A stretch of 64,000 nt of DNA from Saprospirales bacterium (GTDB lineage Bacteria > Bacteroidota > Bacteroidia > Chitinophagales > Saprospiraceae): positions 1 to 64,000 of the forward strand of contig JADJYG010000016.1 of the NCBI GenBank assembly GCA_016719895.1, in the 5' to 3' direction. Below the pieces are notes generated by a model. The model was not told where the DNA came from and searched no databases. It saw only the letters and a program-made list of their open reading frames with translations. How positions within the stretch are numbered: the first letter of the stretch is position 1; every line of letters begins with the position of its first letter. Both the position numbers and the translations under genes were made by a program. Positions 54,780 through 63,888 of the stretch are shown here, one piece after another.

Positions 54780-55562
54780 CTAGAAGGGCATTTCTCCGTA
54801 ATCATCATCATCATCATCAAATTCGTCGTCCATCCAATCGAAGTCTTCAAAATCCTCTGGCGAGGGCTCCGGCGCTTCATCGTTCAGCGCCATTTGGCGC
54901 TGGGGATCGAAGAAATACAGCCAGGCAATGGACAGATGATCCTCCGGCATAAACTGACGCCAGCGTTGGCGGTTTTCATCGACATCCCAGGGAGACAGGC
55001 CGGAGGGGCCGCTGTCGAGCCAGCGGCGAAATTCTTCCACCGGTGAAATCTTTTTCTCTGAAAAGTCGTCCAGATCGTGGGCGTCTTCCCAAATTTCCAG
55101 GTCGTGCCGGGCGCAGGCGTCCAGCTCGTCGCACCAACATTGGTTGTGGTCGCTGAACGGGCAAATCCCATCGGCCCGGCGGTCGCAAAAGTTGATGCTG
55201 GCGCCCAATTCGGGGTTGTAGTGCACCGGCTCCTGCTCCATCCGTTCCACCATGATGGCGTACCGCCGCCGGGCAGTGAGGCGCGGCGGGCAATCCCAGG
55301 ATACGTTCCAGGCCCGCCACAGGATCTCGATGGCGGTGAGCAGGGCCGATAGCTGGTCCTTGGTCAATCGCTCGGAGGGCGGGAAAATGCCGTCGTGCAG
55401 ACCAAACAGATCGCACAACCGCACGTAGCGCAACTGGTATGCGGGGAAGCCCCGTTCTTCATCCTCGTCGAACGGGTGCCGGAAGCGATACGGACTCGAT
55501 GCGGGCGCATTGCGGGTAGCCGTTTCCAGGTCAGCAAGCAGATGGGTCAGGTAGCGTTGCAT
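54780..55562 (-). CDS. Hypothetical protein with acidic C-terminus
   Basis: A 260-residue cytoplasmic protein I do not recognise. The ATG at 55562 is preferred to a TTG nine codons earlier. Features: LTKDQLSALLTAIEILWRAW, a cysteine-rich middle (INFCDRRADGICPFSDHNQC then WCDELDACARHDLEIW) that could bind a metal, and the tail DFDWMDDEFDDDDDDYGEMP. It is convergent with fabG, 14 bases from its end. Confidence 0.55.
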   Translation of the reverse strand: MQRYLTHLLADLETATRNAPASSPYRFRHPFDEDEERGFPAYQLRYVRLCDLFGLHDGIFPPSERLTKDQLSALLTAIEILWRAWNVSWDCPPRLTARRRYAIMVERMEQEPVHYNPELGASINFCDRRADGICPFSDHNQCWCDELDACARHDLEIWEDAHDLDDFSEKKISPVEEFRRWLDSGPSGLSPWDVDENRQRWRQFMPEDHLSIAWLYFFDPQRQMALNDEAPEPSPEDFEDFDWMDDEFDDDDDDYGEMPF

Positions 55563-55649
55563 GTTGCGCTTCAAAGTTGTGTGTTTCAAATCAAATAAAC
55601 GAATTTTTTTTAAGGCAAAAGAAAAAATCTGTTCTCCTCTGAATCCGAT

Positions 55650-55657
55650 TACTTTTG
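55650..55657 (+). promoter_or_regulatory. TACTTTTG promoter box of the DUF3089 gene
   Basis: TAnnTTTG match exactly four bases before the ATG at 55662. Confidence 0.5.
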
Positions 55658-55661
55658 CCGC

Positions 55662-56696
55662 ATGTCCTTTTTGTTCCGATTACCCTGGATTTTGCCTGCG
55701 CTCGCCGTCTTGTTGCAGGCTTGCGGGGCAGCCCACCCCCGCGCTGCATTTGATCCGAAAATAGCGCCTCCGCCGCCCAACTACGCCGATTTAAGCGTTT
55801 GGGCAGCGCACCCGCTGAAATCCGATGCGGCCGACCGCTCCCCCAATCCCCGAATGCCGGAACCGCCGGCCGGTGACCGGGTGGATGTTTTTTTCCTGTA
55901 CCCGACCACCTATACCGGTGCCCGCCGCGCCGAGCGCTATTGGAATGCCGCCGCAGACGACCCGGCCGTCAACCGGAAGACGGACAGCACCACCATCCTG
56001 TACCAGGCCACTATTTTCAACAACACCGGCCGCGTGTTCGCGCCCCGGTACCGCCAGGCGCACCTGCATTCGTTTTACGGGAAAGACAAAACGTCTGCGG
56101 CGCAAGCCCTCGACCTGGCCTATGCCGATGTTCGAACGGCCTTCCTTTTCTACCTGGAACACTGGAACGAAGGGCGGCCGTTTATCCTGGCGGGGCACAG
56201 CCAGGGCGCGCGCCACGGCATGTATCTGATCCGGGAACTGATTGAAAATACCCCGCTGGAAAAACAACTGGTGGCGGCCTACCTGGTCGGCTGGCCGGTG
56301 GCAGACACGTTTTTCCGGAAGATTACCCCCTGCAAAACGCCGCAGGAAACCGGCTGTTTTTGCAGCTGGCGCACGTTTGAGCGCGCATTCGGCCAGCGGC
56401 ACGCCTTCCAGCCCGACATCGTATGCACCAACCCCCTGATCTGGACTACACAGGAAAACGTATACGCCCCCAAAACGATGAACCGGGGCGCTATTCTCCG
56501 AAAGTTCGGCGTCAGCTACCCACAGGTGTGCGATGCCGAAGTGTACCGGGGTATACTGTTGTGTTCCAAACCAAAGTTTCCGGGCAGTTTTTTCTTCCGG
56601 CGCAAAAACTACCACGTCGGCGATCTCAACCTCTATTACTTTAATGTGCGCGAAAATGCCCGCGAACGGGCGGAAGCTTTCTTTAAAACGGAATAA
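55662..56696 (+). CDS. DUF3089 alpha/beta hydrolase, probable lipoprotein
   Basis: A 344-residue protein. MSFLFRLPWILPALAVLLQA precedes a cysteine at residue 21, giving a lipoprotein signal. VDVFFLYPTTYTGARRAERY, FAPRYRQAHLHSFYGKDKTS and the nucleophile elbow FILAGHSQGARHGMYLIREL are DUF3089 marks. The serine in GHSQG is the likely nucleophile. Substrates of the family are unknown. Confidence 0.88.
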   Translation: MSFLFRLPWILPALAVLLQACGAAHPRAAFDPKIAPPPPNYADLSVWAAHPLKSDAADRSPNPRMPEPPAGDRVDVFFLYPTTYTGARRAERYWNAAADDPAVNRKTDSTTILYQATIFNNTGRVFAPRYRQAHLHSFYGKDKTSAAQALDLAYADVRTAFLFYLEHWNEGRPFILAGHSQGARHGMYLIRELIENTPLEKQLVAAYLVGWPVADTFFRKITPCKTPQETGCFCSWRTFERAFGQRHAFQPDIVCTNPLIWTTQENVYAPKTMNRGAILRKFGVSYPQVCDAEVYRGILLCSKPKFPGSFFFRRKNYHVGDLNLYYFNVRENARERAEAFFKTE

Positions 56697-56867
56697 ACCG
56701 GAAGCCCGATGTGTTAACGATTTTTCAAGACCGGCTTCAATGGCCATATTGCGGCGCTACCCGCGTTTGTTGTAGCGCCAACACCCCGCGCCGCCGGGCG
56801 CAATAAATTGGCGCCGTTTTCCAATGGAAGATCGTATTTTTCCGGCAAATTCAAAAATCAAACAAGC

Positions 56868-57698
56868 ATGAAGAAGAAAATTCTGTTCAGTTTGCTCGTG
56901 CTGGCGGTGCTGGCAGCCTGTAGCAAAACCGTGTTTACCGGACGGAAGCAATTGAACCTGATTCCGGCCAGCGAGTTGAATCAAATGAGCTTTGCCGAAT
57001 ACAAGTCGTTTTTAGCGCAAAACAAAGCGGTCTCTTCCGGCAAAGACGTCGACCTGGTGCGCCGGGTCGGAAACGACCTGAAAGCGGCCGTGGACGTATA
57101 CTACCGCTCGAAAGGCCTGCAAGGCGAACTCAAAAATTTCGCCTGGGAATTCAATGTGGTGGACGACCCTAACACCGTCAATGCCTTTTGCATGCCCGGG
57201 GGCAAGGTGGTGGTGTACACGGGTATTTTAAAGGTCACGCAAACGGAAGACGCGCTCGCCGTGGTGATGGGCCACGAAATCGCGCATGCGCTGGCCAACC
57301 ACGGCAACGAGCGAATGAGCCAGGGCCTCGTGGCACAGTTGGGGCTCACCTCCCTGCAGGTGGCCCTTTCCCAAAAGCCCTCGCAAACCAACAACCTGCT
57401 GCTGGCGGCAGCCGGCGCAGGCGTCCAGGTGGGTATTTTGCTGCCTTTCAGCCGCAAACACGAATCGGAAGCCGACGAAATCGGGCTCTACCTCCTGGCT
57501 ATGGCCGGCTACGACGCCAACGCCGCCGCGCCCTTCTGGGACCGTATGAACAAAATGGGGGGCAGCCGTCCGCCGGAATTCCTCAGCACCCACCCCGACC
57601 CGGAAAAACGCAGCGACCGGCTGAAACAACTGGTGCCCAAAGCGCGGGCATACGCGATCAAGTATCCCGTGCCGGGCAGTTCGAGAAACAAGAAATAA
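56868..57698 (+). CDS. M48 family metalloprotease, lipoprotein
   Basis: A 276-residue envelope protease of the LoiP/YcaL/BepA group. MKKKILFSLLVLAVLAAC is a lipoprotein signal with the cysteine at residue 18. It is followed by SKTVFTGRKQLNLIPASELN, the usual motif after the lipid. The zinc motif HEIAHALANHGNERM is at residues 136-150, and the third ligand is in RKHESEADEIGLYLLAMAGY. The end has STHPDPEKRSDRLKQLVP. It probably degrades misfolded envelope proteins. Confidence 0.93.
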   Translation: MKKKILFSLLVLAVLAACSKTVFTGRKQLNLIPASELNQMSFAEYKSFLAQNKAVSSGKDVDLVRRVGNDLKAAVDVYYRSKGLQGELKNFAWEFNVVDDPNTVNAFCMPGGKVVVYTGILKVTQTEDALAVVMGHEIAHALANHGNERMSQGLVAQLGLTSLQVALSQKPSQTNNLLLAAAGAGVQVGILLPFSRKHESEADEIGLYLLAMAGYDANAAAPFWDRMNKMGGSRPPEFLSTHPDPEKRSDRLKQLVPKARAYAIKYPVPGSSRNKK

Positions 57699-57736
57699 CG
57701 CGCTGCTTATTGCCGCTTGCAGTACAAACTTATGTC

Positions 57737-57760
57737 AGGGCGGGGCTTCGGTCCCGCCCT
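57737..57760 (+). terminator. Hairpin after the M48 gene
   Basis: AGGGCGGGG-CTTCGG-TCCCGCCCT. A strong stem with a six-base loop, but no clear T run follows. Confidence 0.5.
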
Positions 57761-57914
57761 CCTCTATTGCCTCAGGATCGATCGGTTCTCTAAAAACGAT
57801 AGAGATAGGCTTCGCTTTGTCAGTATGTTCATTTTTATAAAAAAACATGAACATACCTGTGCTTTTTAGTCAAAAAATGGACACACTTTTGTTCTGTGTT
57901 CAAAAAAGGTTTAG

Positions 57915-58334
57915 AAAGGGTACACATTTTCCGGAGAAGAATCCGGGTATACTTGGGAAGCAGCAAAGAAGGCTTGTCCTCCTGGATGGCACTTGCCAAC
58001 TGATGAGGAGTGGTTAAAGTTAGCTGACTTGTTCGGTGGAGTTTACCAGCCTCCGAAACTCATCGATACCACTTCTGGAAAGAGTGCTTATAATGCCCTG
58101 ATAGCGGGTGGTTCGAGTGGCTTCTCCGTGCTGCTTGGCGGCCTCCGTCTCATAAGAAGTAATCCCAGATTTTACGGGCTTGGCGATTATGCATCTTACT
58201 GGAGCGCCACGCAAAACAGCTCTGATGAGGCTTGGTATTACAATTTCAACCGCTACCGTGGCGAGCTGAGCCGAGCCAACACCAAAAAGACGTTAGGGCT
58301 GTCGTGTCGTTGTGTCCAAGACTTGATTATTTGA
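57915..58334 (+). pseudogene. Truncated FISUMP-domain protein
   Basis: A frame of 139 residues with no start codon: YTWEAAKKACPPGWHLPTDE, then EWLKLADLFGG, ASYWSATQNSSDEAWYYNFN, and SCRCVQDLII at the end. This is the C-terminal part of the FISUMP domain found in Fibrobacter and Bacteroidota lipoproteins. A TAG precedes it, and the signal peptide is absent, so it is a 5'-truncated remnant. The DNA is A+T-richer than that to its left. Confidence 0.7.
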
Positions 58335-58492
58335 TTTTTTCTTTTCCCCTCTTTGTGGGTAGGGGTTATGCATGACGCTGAAAAAAGTCTGAATATTAGG
58401 AGTTGTTTGGATTTTGCTCAAAAGACCTTGTTTTATCGGAAATTTAACGGCATAATAACGGCACTTTTAACTACCTTTGTGGTTCCGATAAT

Positions 58493-59587
58493 ATGCCGTT
58501 TACACCTAACTTCACCATCACACCCAAAATAGCATCCTGCCTGATGCGTATCGAAGCTGCCAAACAGGCGGTGCAAGATTTACCCATCACACCTTCCGTG
58601 CTTGCGACATTGCGCGAAACGGCGCGTTTGTTTTCAACGCATTATTCTACCATGATAGAAGGTAATCGCCTGACTCAAGAACAGGTGTCAAAAGTGATTG
58701 GAGAGAAACAGCATTTCCCCGGTCGGGAGCGCGATGAAAAAGAGGTGCTTGGCTATTATGCCGCTCTTGAAAAGTTGGAACAGATTGCTTATTCAGGAAA
58801 GATCATCACGGAGCATCATATTCAAACACTCCATGTATTGGTGCTTGCAGAAGGCCGGAAAAAGGTTAAACCGACACCTTACCGGGACGGGCAAAATGTA
58901 ATCCGGGACGGGCGCACCCGTGGCATTGTATACATGCCCCCTGAAGCTAAAGATGTTCCGATACTCATGCGAGAATTGGTATCATGGATTGCCAGTTCGG
59001 AGCGCTCGGAATTACCTTGTCCGATTCGAGCGGGTATAGCGCATTATCAGTTTGCTACCATTCACCCTTATTATGATGGCAACGGACGCACGGCGCGGCT
59101 ATTGACCACGCTCATCTTGCATTTAGGCGGATACAGTCACAAAGGATTGTATTCGTTGGAGGAATATTACGCTCGAAACCTCGGGGGATATTATGAAGCG
59201 CTGACAATAGGTCGGGGACATAATTATTACGACGGACGAGCCGAAGCGGACATTACCAAGTGGGTAGAATATTTTTGTGCAGGCATGGCGGAAAGTTTCG
59301 AGAATGTGAAGCGTCGCGCCCAAGAAACTGCCGGTAGTAGCGCGCAGGATTTTTCTTCGGTGTTGCGCCGTCTTGACCCCCGCCAACGAAAAGCGCTTGA
59401 GTTATTTCGTCATAGTTCTGCCATCACAAGCCATGATGTGGGTTTGTTGTTTGGTGTCTCCGACCGCATGGCGCGTAATTTATTATCAGCCTGGGTGGAC
59501 GATGGCTTTGTGGTGGTTGCCGACCCCTCCAAAAAGACCCGAAAGTATAGGCTTGGTGATCTTTACCTCTCCATCATTAGCAATTGA
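58493..59587 (+). CDS. Fic family protein (AMPylator-type)
   Basis: A 364-residue protein that probably transfers AMP from ATP to target proteins. The active-site motif HPYYDGNGRTAR is at residues 191-202. An inhibitory-helix motif STMIEGN is at residues 52-58, N-terminal to the Fic core, so the enzyme should be self-inhibited (class II type). A winged-helix-like C-terminus starts FRHSSAITSHDVGLLFGVSD. A TACCTTTG box is 13 bases upstream. It lies just outside the island border. No antitoxin gene is needed or seen. Confidence 0.9.
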   Translation: MPFTPNFTITPKIASCLMRIEAAKQAVQDLPITPSVLATLRETARLFSTHYSTMIEGNRLTQEQVSKVIGEKQHFPGRERDEKEVLGYYAALEKLEQIAYSGKIITEHHIQTLHVLVLAEGRKKVKPTPYRDGQNVIRDGRTRGIVYMPPEAKDVPILMRELVSWIASSERSELPCPIRAGIAHYQFATIHPYYDGNGRTARLLTTLILHLGGYSHKGLYSLEEYYARNLGGYYEALTIGRGHNYYDGRAEADITKWVEYFCAGMAESFENVKRRAQETAGSSAQDFSSVLRRLDPRQRKALELFRHSSAITSHDVGLLFGVSDRMARNLLSAWVDDGFVVVADPSKKTRKYRLGDLYLSIISN

Positions 59588-59707
59588 GTAAATGGCCTTT
59601 TAGATGTGCAAAGCAAACAAGAAAAGTTAAAAAAGTTGATTGACATTGAGCTTGAATGAAATAGTAGAAGAATAACCCCAAATGTAAACCACCCTGTATG
59701 CCAAAAG

Positions 59708-59750
59708 AAAAAGGAGTTACAAACGAACGTCTGTAACTCCTTTTTCTTTA
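59708..59750. terminator. Two-way terminator of the tRNA-Val locus
   Basis: GGAGTTACA and its complement TGTAACTCC, flanked by A-rich and T-rich runs (AAAGAAAAA and TTTTTCTTT). It would end both the former tRNA-Val transcript and that of the Fic gene. Confidence 0.8.
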
Positions 59751-59753
59751 GGG

Positions 59754-59799
59754 TGGGCGCACACGGATTCGAACCGCGGACCCCCTGCTTGTAAGGCAG
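59754..59799 (-). other. tRNA-Val 3' fragment, island attachment site
   Basis: The minus strand reads CTGCCTTACAAGCAG, then GGTCCGCGGTTCGAATCCGT and GTGCGCCCA. That is the anticodon arm (UAC), T arm and acceptor 3' strand of a valine tRNA. The 5' half is absent: pairing bases GGGCGCA are not found upstream. Integrases of tRNA-targeting islands leave such a fragment at the end distal to the restored tRNA. The integrase gene begins 149 bases away, so the island extends to the right and its other end, with the whole tRNA, lies beyond 64000. Confidence 0.85.
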
Positions 59800-59947
59800 T
59801 GTACTTTTGATTTTTGCTACTTTGTGGTTATTTCTAATCTTACTGATTTACAGGTAAATATAAATCTTACCTTCCATTTTGTTTTGCTTTATTTATCGTT
59901 TCTTTGTATCTTTGATGTAAACCATGATGTAAACCGGTTTACAAAAC

Positions 59948-61174
59948 ATGATACAGGACGCCACTATCCGAGTAACCCTTTTTAAGTCAAAAACCCTTGC
60001 CAACGGCGAACACCCGCTAATGCTATGCGTGACCAAAAACGGCAAACGCAAATACCAGGCACTTGGGATCAGCTGCAAGCCGAACGAATGGGATTCAGAG
60101 AAGTGCAGACCAAGGAAAAACCACCCGGACAAACTCAAGATCGAAGCCATCATTGACAAGCGGGTTGCTGAACTCCGGGACAAGGCACTTGATTACAAGG
60201 TGGAAGAAAAAGACTTCACTTCGGAAGGGCTTGTCCGTTCGGTGAAAAAGCCGAAAGGAACTGCCGATGTTTTCGCTTTCTTTGAAGAGATCATTGAACG
60301 GCTTACCATTCAAAAAAAGATCGGCAATGCCAACGTGTATCGGGATACGCAAAGAGCCTTGAAAGCATTCCTGCCCAAAACAAAGGCTTTGTCCTTCACT
60401 GAAATTGACCTTGGCTTCCTGAACCGCTTTGAAACGCATTTGAGGGGCAAAGACCTTGCGGAAACAACCTTGTCCGTTTACTTCCGTACCCTTCGGGCGC
60501 TAATGAACAAAGCCAAGAAGGAAGGTTTGATCGGAACGAGCCATTACCCGTTCGCCGAATTTAAAGTTTCCAAATTTGATACCCGAACCCGGAAGCGGGC
60601 AATAACCAAAGCCGACATTCGGAAAATCGAAGCGGTGGACGTTTCCGACAAGCCCCAAGTCCAGTTGGCTAAAGATGTTTTCCTGTTCAGTTATTACAGC
60701 CAAGGAATCAACCTTACCGACATTGCTTTGCTCCGGTGGTCGAACATCCTGGAAGGCCGGATTTTTTACACACGCGCCAAAACCGGCAAGGACTTCAATT
60801 TAAAACTACTGCCTCCGGCTTTGGAAATTGTGGAGCGGTACCGAATGTTCACCGGCGGCAATTCCGGCAACTATGTTTTCCCGATCCTAGATGCAGAACG
60901 CCACATTACCCCAACCCAGAAGGATAGCCGGATTCACAAACTAACCGGCCAAATCAACCGGGGTTTGAAGGAAATCGCAGTCATGGCCGGAATTGATGTA
61001 TCCCTAACGACCTACGTTGCCCGGCATACTTACGCAACCGTACTAAAAACAAGTGGTGTTCCGATTGCCGTCATTAGTGAAGCCCTGGGGCATGAATCTG
61101 AAGGCATTACCCATACCTACCTCAAAAGTTTTGAAAATGAGGTGATTGAAGCGGCAAATGAGCATTTACTTTGA
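59948..61174 (+). CDS. int: Tyrosine recombinase/integrase of the island
   Basis: A 408-residue integrase. The N-terminal arm-binding domain has RVTLFKSKTLANGEHPLMLC and KYQALGISCKPNEWD, the core-binding SAM-like domain follows (about residues 105-200), and the catalytic domain has LTDIALLRWSNIL (arginine), VARHTYATVLKTSGVP (HxxR type) and LGHESEGITHTYLKSF (tyrosine). This is the common Bacteroidota type for conjugative and mobilisable elements. It should cut in the tRNA-Val gene at the fragment beside it. Confidence 0.94.
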   Translation: MIQDATIRVTLFKSKTLANGEHPLMLCVTKNGKRKYQALGISCKPNEWDSEKCRPRKNHPDKLKIEAIIDKRVAELRDKALDYKVEEKDFTSEGLVRSVKKPKGTADVFAFFEEIIERLTIQKKIGNANVYRDTQRALKAFLPKTKALSFTEIDLGFLNRFETHLRGKDLAETTLSVYFRTLRALMNKAKKEGLIGTSHYPFAEFKVSKFDTRTRKRAITKADIRKIEAVDVSDKPQVQLAKDVFLFSYYSQGINLTDIALLRWSNILEGRIFYTRAKTGKDFNLKLLPPALEIVERYRMFTGGNSGNYVFPILDAERHITPTQKDSRIHKLTGQINRGLKEIAVMAGIDVSLTTYVARHTYATVLKTSGVPIAVISEALGHESEGITHTYLKSFENEVIEAANEHLL

Positions 61175-61275
61175 ATTGTTTTAGTAGAATCTTACTCATT
61201 TTTTAGTAAAATTTAATTTTTAAGTGAAACTTTGCATTGAATTATCCGTTACATTTATCCAAATTTCAGTCATAA

Positions 61276-61776
61276 GTGAAATTTGAAATCAAAAAACTAA
61301 GCGCACTTTGTGGCAGAAGAGTGACTGTTTATTCAGTAGCCCTGGAAGACGAAGAGCAAACGCTCTTTGAACGATTCTTACATGAGAACCAACTCAACTA
61401 CCCAAAAGAACTGACCGACATAAAACATCAGATCAGGGTAATATCTGAATACACCGGAATACGAGACAAATTTTTTGATAAGCCGGAGGGGAAACTTGGA
61501 CAAGATATTTGGGCTTTGTATGACAAGAAAGGGAAACTTCGCCTTTACTGTATGCAATTGGGCCACGTTGTAATCATTCTTGGTGGCGGTGGGCCGAAAA
61601 CTACCCGGACATTGCAGGAAGACCCAAAATTGAAGATTGAAAATGATTTAATGAGAATGGTATCCGACGCCATTACTCAACGAATGAGAGATCAAGAGAT
61701 CAGGTTGCCCATAGATAGAATTGACCTAACCGGCAACCTAATTTTTGATGACGAAGACCCAATGGAAATCGAATGA
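61276..61776 (+). CDS. Probable toxin of a toxin-antitoxin-chaperone cluster
   Basis: A 166-residue protein from a GTG start. Its middle, FFDKPEGKLGQDIWALYDKK then GKLRLYCMQLGHVVIILGGG and GPKTTRTLQEDPKL, resembles the strand pattern of RelE/HigB-like proteins that recur beside XRE-type antitoxins in Bacteroidota. The charged end is IDLTGNLIFDDEDPMEIE. The likely antitoxin gene follows, in the order toxin first, as in higBA systems. RelE-type activity (ribosome-dependent mRNA cleavage) is inferred only from fold and neighbours. Confidence 0.6.
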   Translation: MKFEIKKLSALCGRRVTVYSVALEDEEQTLFERFLHENQLNYPKELTDIKHQIRVISEYTGIRDKFFDKPEGKLGQDIWALYDKKGKLRLYCMQLGHVVIILGGGGPKTTRTLQEDPKLKIENDLMRMVSDAITQRMRDQEIRLPIDRIDLTGNLIFDDEDPMEIE

Positions 61777-61934
61777 CTTTAATCCTTTTAATCCTCATCC
61801 CATAAACTTCCCTTGACAAACATGTAGGTATGAAAAAGCAAACAAACCAAACTGCCAGATAACACCACAGCCAGATTTTAGAAGATTTTTTATCCCTTGG
61901 TACAGAGGAAGAATTTGCCCGTACCAAAAGCAGG

Positions 61935-62294
61935 ATGATGCTTGCCGCCAAAATTGAGGATGCAATGACGGCTAAGAATATCGGCAAAAAACAATTGGCC
62001 GAAATGATGGGGCAACGACCTTCGGTGATTACTAAATGGCTAAGCGGCAAACACAATTTCACAGTGGATACTTTAACCGACATTCAACGTGTTTTGGGTG
62101 TTCGATTGCTAGCTTTGGAAGAAAAAACGCATCCGGAGATCACATTCAAATTTACGATAGAATCTGCTGACCAAAAGTCACAAGAAGTATCAAGAACTAT
62201 CGAACAAGTATTTTCTTCTATTCCGCTACTCCATGACATTTTAAAAGCGCCTACAACGACAATCAGACTCCAGCAGAATATTCCACAAGCATAA
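61935..62294 (+). CDS. XRE-type HTH antitoxin candidate, N-terminus cut by an in-frame stop
   Basis: A 119-residue frame from the ATG at 61935. A helix-turn-helix occupies residues 10-60: MTAKNIGKKQLAEMMGQRPS then VITKWLSGKHNFTVDTLTDI. The same frame is coding-like further upstream: an ATG at 61830 gives MKKQTNQTAR, then TAA at 61860, then HHSQILEDFLSLGTEEEFAR leading into the annotated start. Antitoxins of this type usually start with such a segment, so I infer a nonsense mutation and possible restart. It follows the toxin gene and precedes the SecB-like gene by five bases. Confidence 0.65.
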   Translation: MMLAAKIEDAMTAKNIGKKQLAEMMGQRPSVITKWLSGKHNFTVDTLTDIQRVLGVRLLALEEKTHPEITFKFTIESADQKSQEVSRTIEQVFSSIPLLHDILKAPTTTIRLQQNIPQA

Positions 62295-62299
62295 AATTC

Positions 62300-62732
62300 A
62301 TGGAACCGAAATATTCATATAGAATACAAGGAATTGAAATTGTCAATTCATCGTTAACAGCTCCGCCCCAGGGCGGGAAGGTTACCCAATTTACGTTTGA
62401 AGCCCAATTCCGAACCGTTGCCAATACCCAAGACAATATCCTGACTATTTATTCTGATGTAATAGTAAAGGACGCTGAAACAAAGGTCCAAATTGGTCAG
62501 TTTTCCGCAATGTTCCATTATGGAGTAGATGACTTAGAGACTTTGATGAAGAAAGAGGGAACCTTTCGAAGCGGAAATTCCGGAAGAACTCTTGAAAACC
62601 TTGTTAGGTATTTCTGTCTCTACTCTTCGGGGCATGATGTTTAACTCTTATCGAGGTACTTTTTTACATGGTGCCATTCTTCCAATCGTTGATATTTCAA
62701 ACGTGGAACCTGTGATAACAAGGCCGAATTGA
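62300..62732 (+). pseudogene. SecB-like chaperone gene with a frameshift
   Basis: The first frame encodes MEPKYSYRIQGIEIVNSSLT, then QFTFEAQFRTVANTQDNILT and FSAMFHYGVDDLETLMKKEG, ending after SGRTLENLVR. The +1 frame continues GISVSTLRGMMFNSYRGTFL then HGAILPIVDISNVEPV and stops at 62732. The strand layout and the LRGMMF...LHGAILPIVD ending match SecB and SecB-like proteins. A one-base shift near 62606 separates the halves. SecB-like chaperones in toxin-antitoxin-chaperone systems protect the antitoxin. Here the third-gene position after toxin and HTH gene fits that arrangement. Confidence 0.65.
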
Positions 62733-62779
62733 CCTTGCCCCTTCAAAATTTTACAATCCGGCATTCTCGCATAGTCAAT

Positions 62780-63725
62780 TTAGGTGATGGTTATCAAATC
62801 CTTCTCCGAGATAACTTCCCGGTACCGCTTCCTGATTGTCAAGTACCAATTTGTAAAATCCTGTTTATGAACAGGTATCCGCTTGTCAATCATCAATTGG
62901 TAAGACAACAAAAGCAGGCTCAAAAGGTATCCAACTACTTCTTGAGCATATTTTGCAAAGCGAATTTGGACAATGGCGACATTGCCCTTTCCGCCCTCCT
63001 CTTGAAAAAAAAGTTTGCCGTGAAAAACATCCGTTCCGTGTGTTGGCCCTGACCAATGCCGGTATAAAAATTCATAAAAGGCTTGCCGGTTCAAATGGTC
63101 GGAAAGCGCACAAACACTACTTGGCCCGCCAAAAAAGTTGATGCCACTTCGGGCCTTTGATTTTTTTGGAAAGTAGTTTCTGGTATTCGGATTCCGCCAA
63201 CTGATAAGCAGGAGTCGATAACAGATTTTCCAAGCCTTGGATACGTTCTTCAAGGTTCGCAATAAACGGATCGGGTACACCCTCCAAAAGAACCTTGTCT
63301 GCTTTTAGTCTTGCTGACAAGTCCTTCGAAGACTTATCTTTGGGATTCAGCATCCTGTACCGCTTTAGTTTGTGGTGATGGTGCCAAACCATAAACCCCA
63401 TTGCCCGGTTATGCGTATCCTTTTCCAACAAATATTCGAACCCTAAAACGGATTCCAGCATTCCACGCAAAAGAAGCTTACAGGGATCAATTGAGGATTC
63501 CTTAACCAGTATGGAAACAGAATCGGCAAGTTCAAGAATATGACGGAACATCATTTGCACGGGGATGTTTTCGTCACCTCCTCTTGCCTGCTCAACTTCC
63601 CATTTAAAGACGTGTGTACCGAAATTCACAAACTCTTCAATCAGGAGCGAAAATTCGGTCATCATTTCGACTTCATCCGGAGTGCGACCGCTCCGGGGCA
63701 AAATTTCAGTAACGGGATTTGTCAT
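62780..63725 (-). pseudogene. DUF5677 family protein, frameshifted
   Basis: From ATG 63725 the frame encodes MTNPVTEILPRSGRTPDEVE, then LADSVSILVKESSIDPCKLL, LRGMLESVLGFEYLLEKDTH and KWHQLF, then leaves the family pattern. The other frame continues FFGGPSSVCALSDHLNRQAF, YEFLYRHWSGPTHGTDVFHG and RKRYREVISEKDLITI down to 62780. Removing one T from the T6 run near 63134 joins them as WHQLFGGPSS. DUF5677 proteins are of unknown function and common on islands. It is convergent with the SecB-like gene. Confidence 0.75.
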
Positions 63726-63888
63726 ATTGGCTTGAATTTAGATTGTTTGGAAATTAACAAGAAGCGATTTTAGAAAGTTTCGGTTTCCTTGTCTTGGCCA
63801 TTATTTTTAGGCCAATTCAGGGATGCCCTTAGTTTTGCAACACAACTTCCTGATATTTGCCAACATCTACTTACCGATATTCCCAAAC

